From Gemmataceae bacterium (GTDB taxonomy: Bacteria > Planctomycetota > Planctomycetia > Gemmatales > Gemmataceae): 34,893 nt of DNA. Made by a program: the position numbers and the translations under genes. The DNA lies in contig SIAQ01000052.1 of assembly GCA_009697105.1 (NCBI GenBank), forward strand, positions 1-34,893. The letters run 5' to 3'. The first letter of the stretch is position 1. Every line of letters starts with the position of its first letter. The notes under the pieces were generated by a model. It had not been told where the DNA came from, searched no databases, and saw only the letters and a program-made list of their open reading frames with translations. Positions 32,281 through 34,893 of this stretch are shown here, one piece after another.

Positions 32281-34893
32281 GCACCGCTACCTTCTCTCCA
32301 TCCTCCTCTGCCTCACCGCCGCCTCCATCTACGCCCAGGACGCGCCGCTGCCCGCACGGGTCGCGGCGGCAAAGATGTCGCTACCGCCCGGCTTCAAGGC
32401 GACGCTGTTCGCCGGCGAACCTGACATCGTGCAGCCGATCGGATTCTGCTTCGACGACCGTGGCCGAGTCTGGGTCGCGGAATGTCTGTCCTATCCGAAC
32501 TGGCAGACCGATCCGAAGAAGGGCAAGGACCGCATCGTCATCCTCGAAGACACCGACGGCGACGGCGTCCACGACAAACGCACCGTCTTCGCCGACAACA
32601 TCGCCAATATCTCCGGCATCCAGTACGGCTTCGGCGGCGTCTGGGTCTGCGCGATTCCGAACCTGCTGTTTATCCCGATCAAGGATGACAAACCCGCCGG
32701 CCCGGCGCAGATCGTGCTCGATGGCTGGGACACGAAAGCTCGCCACAACGTCTTCAACAGCCCAACCTGGGGCCCCGACGGTTGGCTCTACGGTTGCAAC
32801 GGCATCCTCTCGAACTCCAAAGTCGGCGCGCCCGGCACGCCCGACAAGGACCGCGTGTCGATGAACTGCGGCGTCTGGCGCTATCACCCGACCAAAAAGA
32901 AATTCGAAGTCGTCGCCCACGGCACCACCAACCCCTGGGGCCTCGCGTTCGACGAGCACGGCGAGATGTTCATCACCAACTGCGTCATCGATCATCTCTT
33001 CCACATCGTCCCCGGCGGCCATTACCAGCGCATGTTCGGCAACGACCTCAACCCGCACGTCTACAAACTCATGCCCAGCATCTGCGACCACATCCACTGG
33101 GGCGGCGGCTCCTGGACCAGCAGCCGGGCCCCGTTAGCCCGGAGCGCAAGCGACGGGTATAAACAGCACAGCGAAGCCGGCGGCGGACACGCTCACTCCG
33201 GCTGCATGATCTACCTCGGCGACAACTGGCCCAATCGCTATCGCAACGGCGTGTTCATGTGCAACCTCCACGGCAACCGCATCAACCACGACATCCTCGA
33301 ACGCAACGGCTCCACCTACGTCGCCCGCCACGCCAAGGACTTCATGCACGCCAACGACCCATGGTTCCGCGGCATCGCGATCCACTACGGCCCCGACGGC
33401 GGCGTCTACGTAGCCGACTGGACCGACACCGGCGAATGCCACAATTACCAGGTCGCCGACAAGACGAACGGCCGCATCTTCAAAATCACCTACGGCGACG
33501 CGAAACCCTTCAAGGGCGACCTGGCGAAGATGAATGATTTGGAGTTGGCTAAATTGGTTTCCGTAGACAGCGAATGGCATTCGCGGCACGCGAGACGAAT
33601 CTTGCACGAACGTTCAACAAAACGCAAAATCGAAAAAGTTGCAATTGATTCACTTTCAGAGCAGCTGGCAAATGAAGAGCGATTCGTTCTTCGGGCGTTA
33701 TGGACTTTGCGAATAATAAATGAGCTAGATGATAAATATTTGTTGAAATACTACTTAAAAACCGGAGCGAGCACATATGGTCACCATATTCGCGCATGGG
33801 CGATTCGATTTATTCTCGAAGACGGCAAACTTAACCAGCAGGTCTTCAACGCTCTTGACAAATTCGCACGTCAAGAAATATCACCGTTAGTTCGACTGCA
33901 TTTCGCATCCAGTTTACAGCGGGTTTCATTAGGTGACAGATACGCATTGCTGGAAGCACTCGCAGAAACTCACGTGGATTCAGACGACAGGTTTCTGCCA
34001 TTAATGTATTGGTTTGGCCTTGAGCCTCTTTTTAGCGATGCTGGCGAGGTTCGATGGAAAACGCCATTATTACGCGAATTTTCCGCACGCCGGATTGCGG
34101 AGGCGAATTTACATCGACCCGCTTTTGATGAGATGCTGCGCACAATTGAAGGCTGGGATAATCCCGCACGCCATCGAGATATTCTTCGTGGAATCAGTGA
34201 CGGGCTCATTGGCCGAAAGAATCTTCCGATGCCTAAACGATGGAAAGACACCTACCCCCTCCTCATCGAAAGCCCGCTCCCCGAGGTGCGCGAACGCGCC
34301 CTCGCCCTGGCCGTGCAGTTCGGCGACGAACGCGCGTTCACGCTGCTGCGCAAGATCGTGCCGGATCGTGAGAAGTCGGCTCGGCAGCGGGAGGATGCGC
34401 TGAAGACGTTGTTGTTTCAGCAGAAGGCCGATCTCGTGCCGATGTTGCACGATCTGCTCGGCGATGATGCGCTGCGCCGCTCCGCGATTCGTGGACTTGC
34501 CGCCTATGACGACGCCAAGACGCCGACGTTGCTGCTCGCGGGCTATCCGAAGTGGGACGCCGACGAACGCACCGATGCCATCCAGACGCTGTCGTCGCGC
34601 AGCTCGTATGCGATCGCGCTGCTCGATGCCATCGATGCGAAGACGGTCGCGCGGGGCGACATCAGCTCGTTCAACATCCGCCAACTGCAAACGCTCAAGT
34701 CGCCTGAACTCAACGCCAAGTTGACCAAGATCATCGGCGAAGTCCGGCCCGCATCCGCCGACAAGGCCAAGCTGATGGCCAAGTACAAGGCCGACCTGAA
34801 GCCGAACGTGCTCAAGCAAGCGAATCTCGCCAATGGCCGGGCGATTTACAACAAGGCATGTGCGAGCTGTCATCGCCTGTTCGGCGAAGGCGG
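32281..34893 (+). CDS. PVC-type dehydrogenase/HEAT/cytochrome c protein (cut by right edge)
   Basis: An uninterrupted frame of 871 codons from ATG 32281 to the window end. The start gives signal peptide MHRYLLSILLCLTAASIYAQ. Residues about 30-410 are the membrane-bound dehydrogenase/NHL-like propeller (LPPGFKATLFAGEPDIVQPI, DTDGDGVHDKRTVFAD, PTWGPDGWLYGCNG, EAGGGHAHSGCMIYLGDNWP, YGPDGGVYVADWTDTGE). HEAT-like repeats follow. Residues about 858-871 carry CASCH, the heme c site of the PVC-type cytochrome domain, just before the edge. The enzyme should be periplasmic and pass electrons from a sugar or alcohol to its heme. Two oddities: an 11-codon insertion at 33129-33161, and an AT-rich, differently coded segment at about 33525-34245 that stays in frame. 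A frame from 32223 is rejected as out of phase. Confidence 0.9.
33129..33161 (+). repeat. 33-base repeat-like insertion inside the cytochrome gene
   Basis: CCCGTTAGCCCGGAGCGCAA... with ends CCCGT and ACGGG forms an imperfect palindrome. It adds 11 codons (APLARSASDGY), keeping frame, between WTSSR and KQHSEAGGGHAHSG, where relatives go nearly straight through. The wording resembles repeats that I recall between genes of such genomes. Confidence 0.6.

Noticed and set aside
32281..34893. Frameshift inside the right-edge cytochrome gene at the composition change
   Set aside because: Translation shows one continuous frame across both boundaries with family-like sequence throughout.

Overview
The window looks like part of a planctomycete chromosome, probably Gemmataceae-like. 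Marker families are two PVC-type dehydrogenase/cytochrome proteins (one cut off at each edge), two DUF1501 proteins, a DUF1559 pilin-like protein with a small lipoprotein beside it, a DUF1080 protein, and several secreted hydrolases. The DNA is GC-rich, with C or G at most third codon positions. No rRNA, tRNA, CRISPR array, transposase or phage gene was recognised.

Layout. 1-4331 (minus strand): the N-terminal part of a PVC-type dehydrogenase, a small membrane protein with an L7/L12-like tail, a large secreted protein of unknown function and a PilZ protein. 4525-15100 (plus strand): a run of mainly catabolic genes, namely a D-2-hydroxyacid dehydrogenase, a protease/DUF1080/SirB1 fusion, a sugar isomerase/epimerase, a glycerophosphodiesterase broken by a stop codon, a DUF1080 protein, an acetylxylan-esterase-like hydrolase, a LutC-type LUD protein, an SDR and a cupin epimerase. 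Most gaps in this run hold a long palindrome. 15408-20383 (minus strand): an envelope cluster of an ArnT-like glycosyltransferase, an MsbA-like ABC exporter four bases upstream of it, and an FkbM methyltransferase. 20820-28350: two DUF1501 proteins, a thioredoxin-like protein with a HEAT-repeat protein, the DUF1559 protein with its lipoprotein, and a small membrane protein. 28397-30292: an accessory patch with an Mrr-like restriction enzyme, a frameshifted JAMM-type peptidase and a small immunity-like protein. 30321-34893: a membrane protein, a membrane-anchored redoxin with an in-frame TGA, and a large PVC-type cytochrome running off the right edge.

Most notable points. (1) The redoxin at 31337-32116 has TGA exactly where the first cysteine of its CxxC motif is expected (W-TGA-R-L-C). 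Its frame stays open afterwards, and a 7-bp hairpin with loop GGT starts 14 bases after the TGA, with the loop 21 bases after it. This fits a bacterial SECIS and makes the gene a strong selenoprotein candidate. (2) Two other genes are broken in ways that need no special decoding: the GDPD gene (in-frame TAA) and the JAMM gene (one extra base). (3) The right-hand cytochrome gene has an AT-rich, differently coded middle segment that stays in frame, as if by intragenic recombination, and a separate 33-base repeat-like insertion. (4) Several families of long intergenic palindromes punctuate the region; one supplies the stop codons of two convergent genes.
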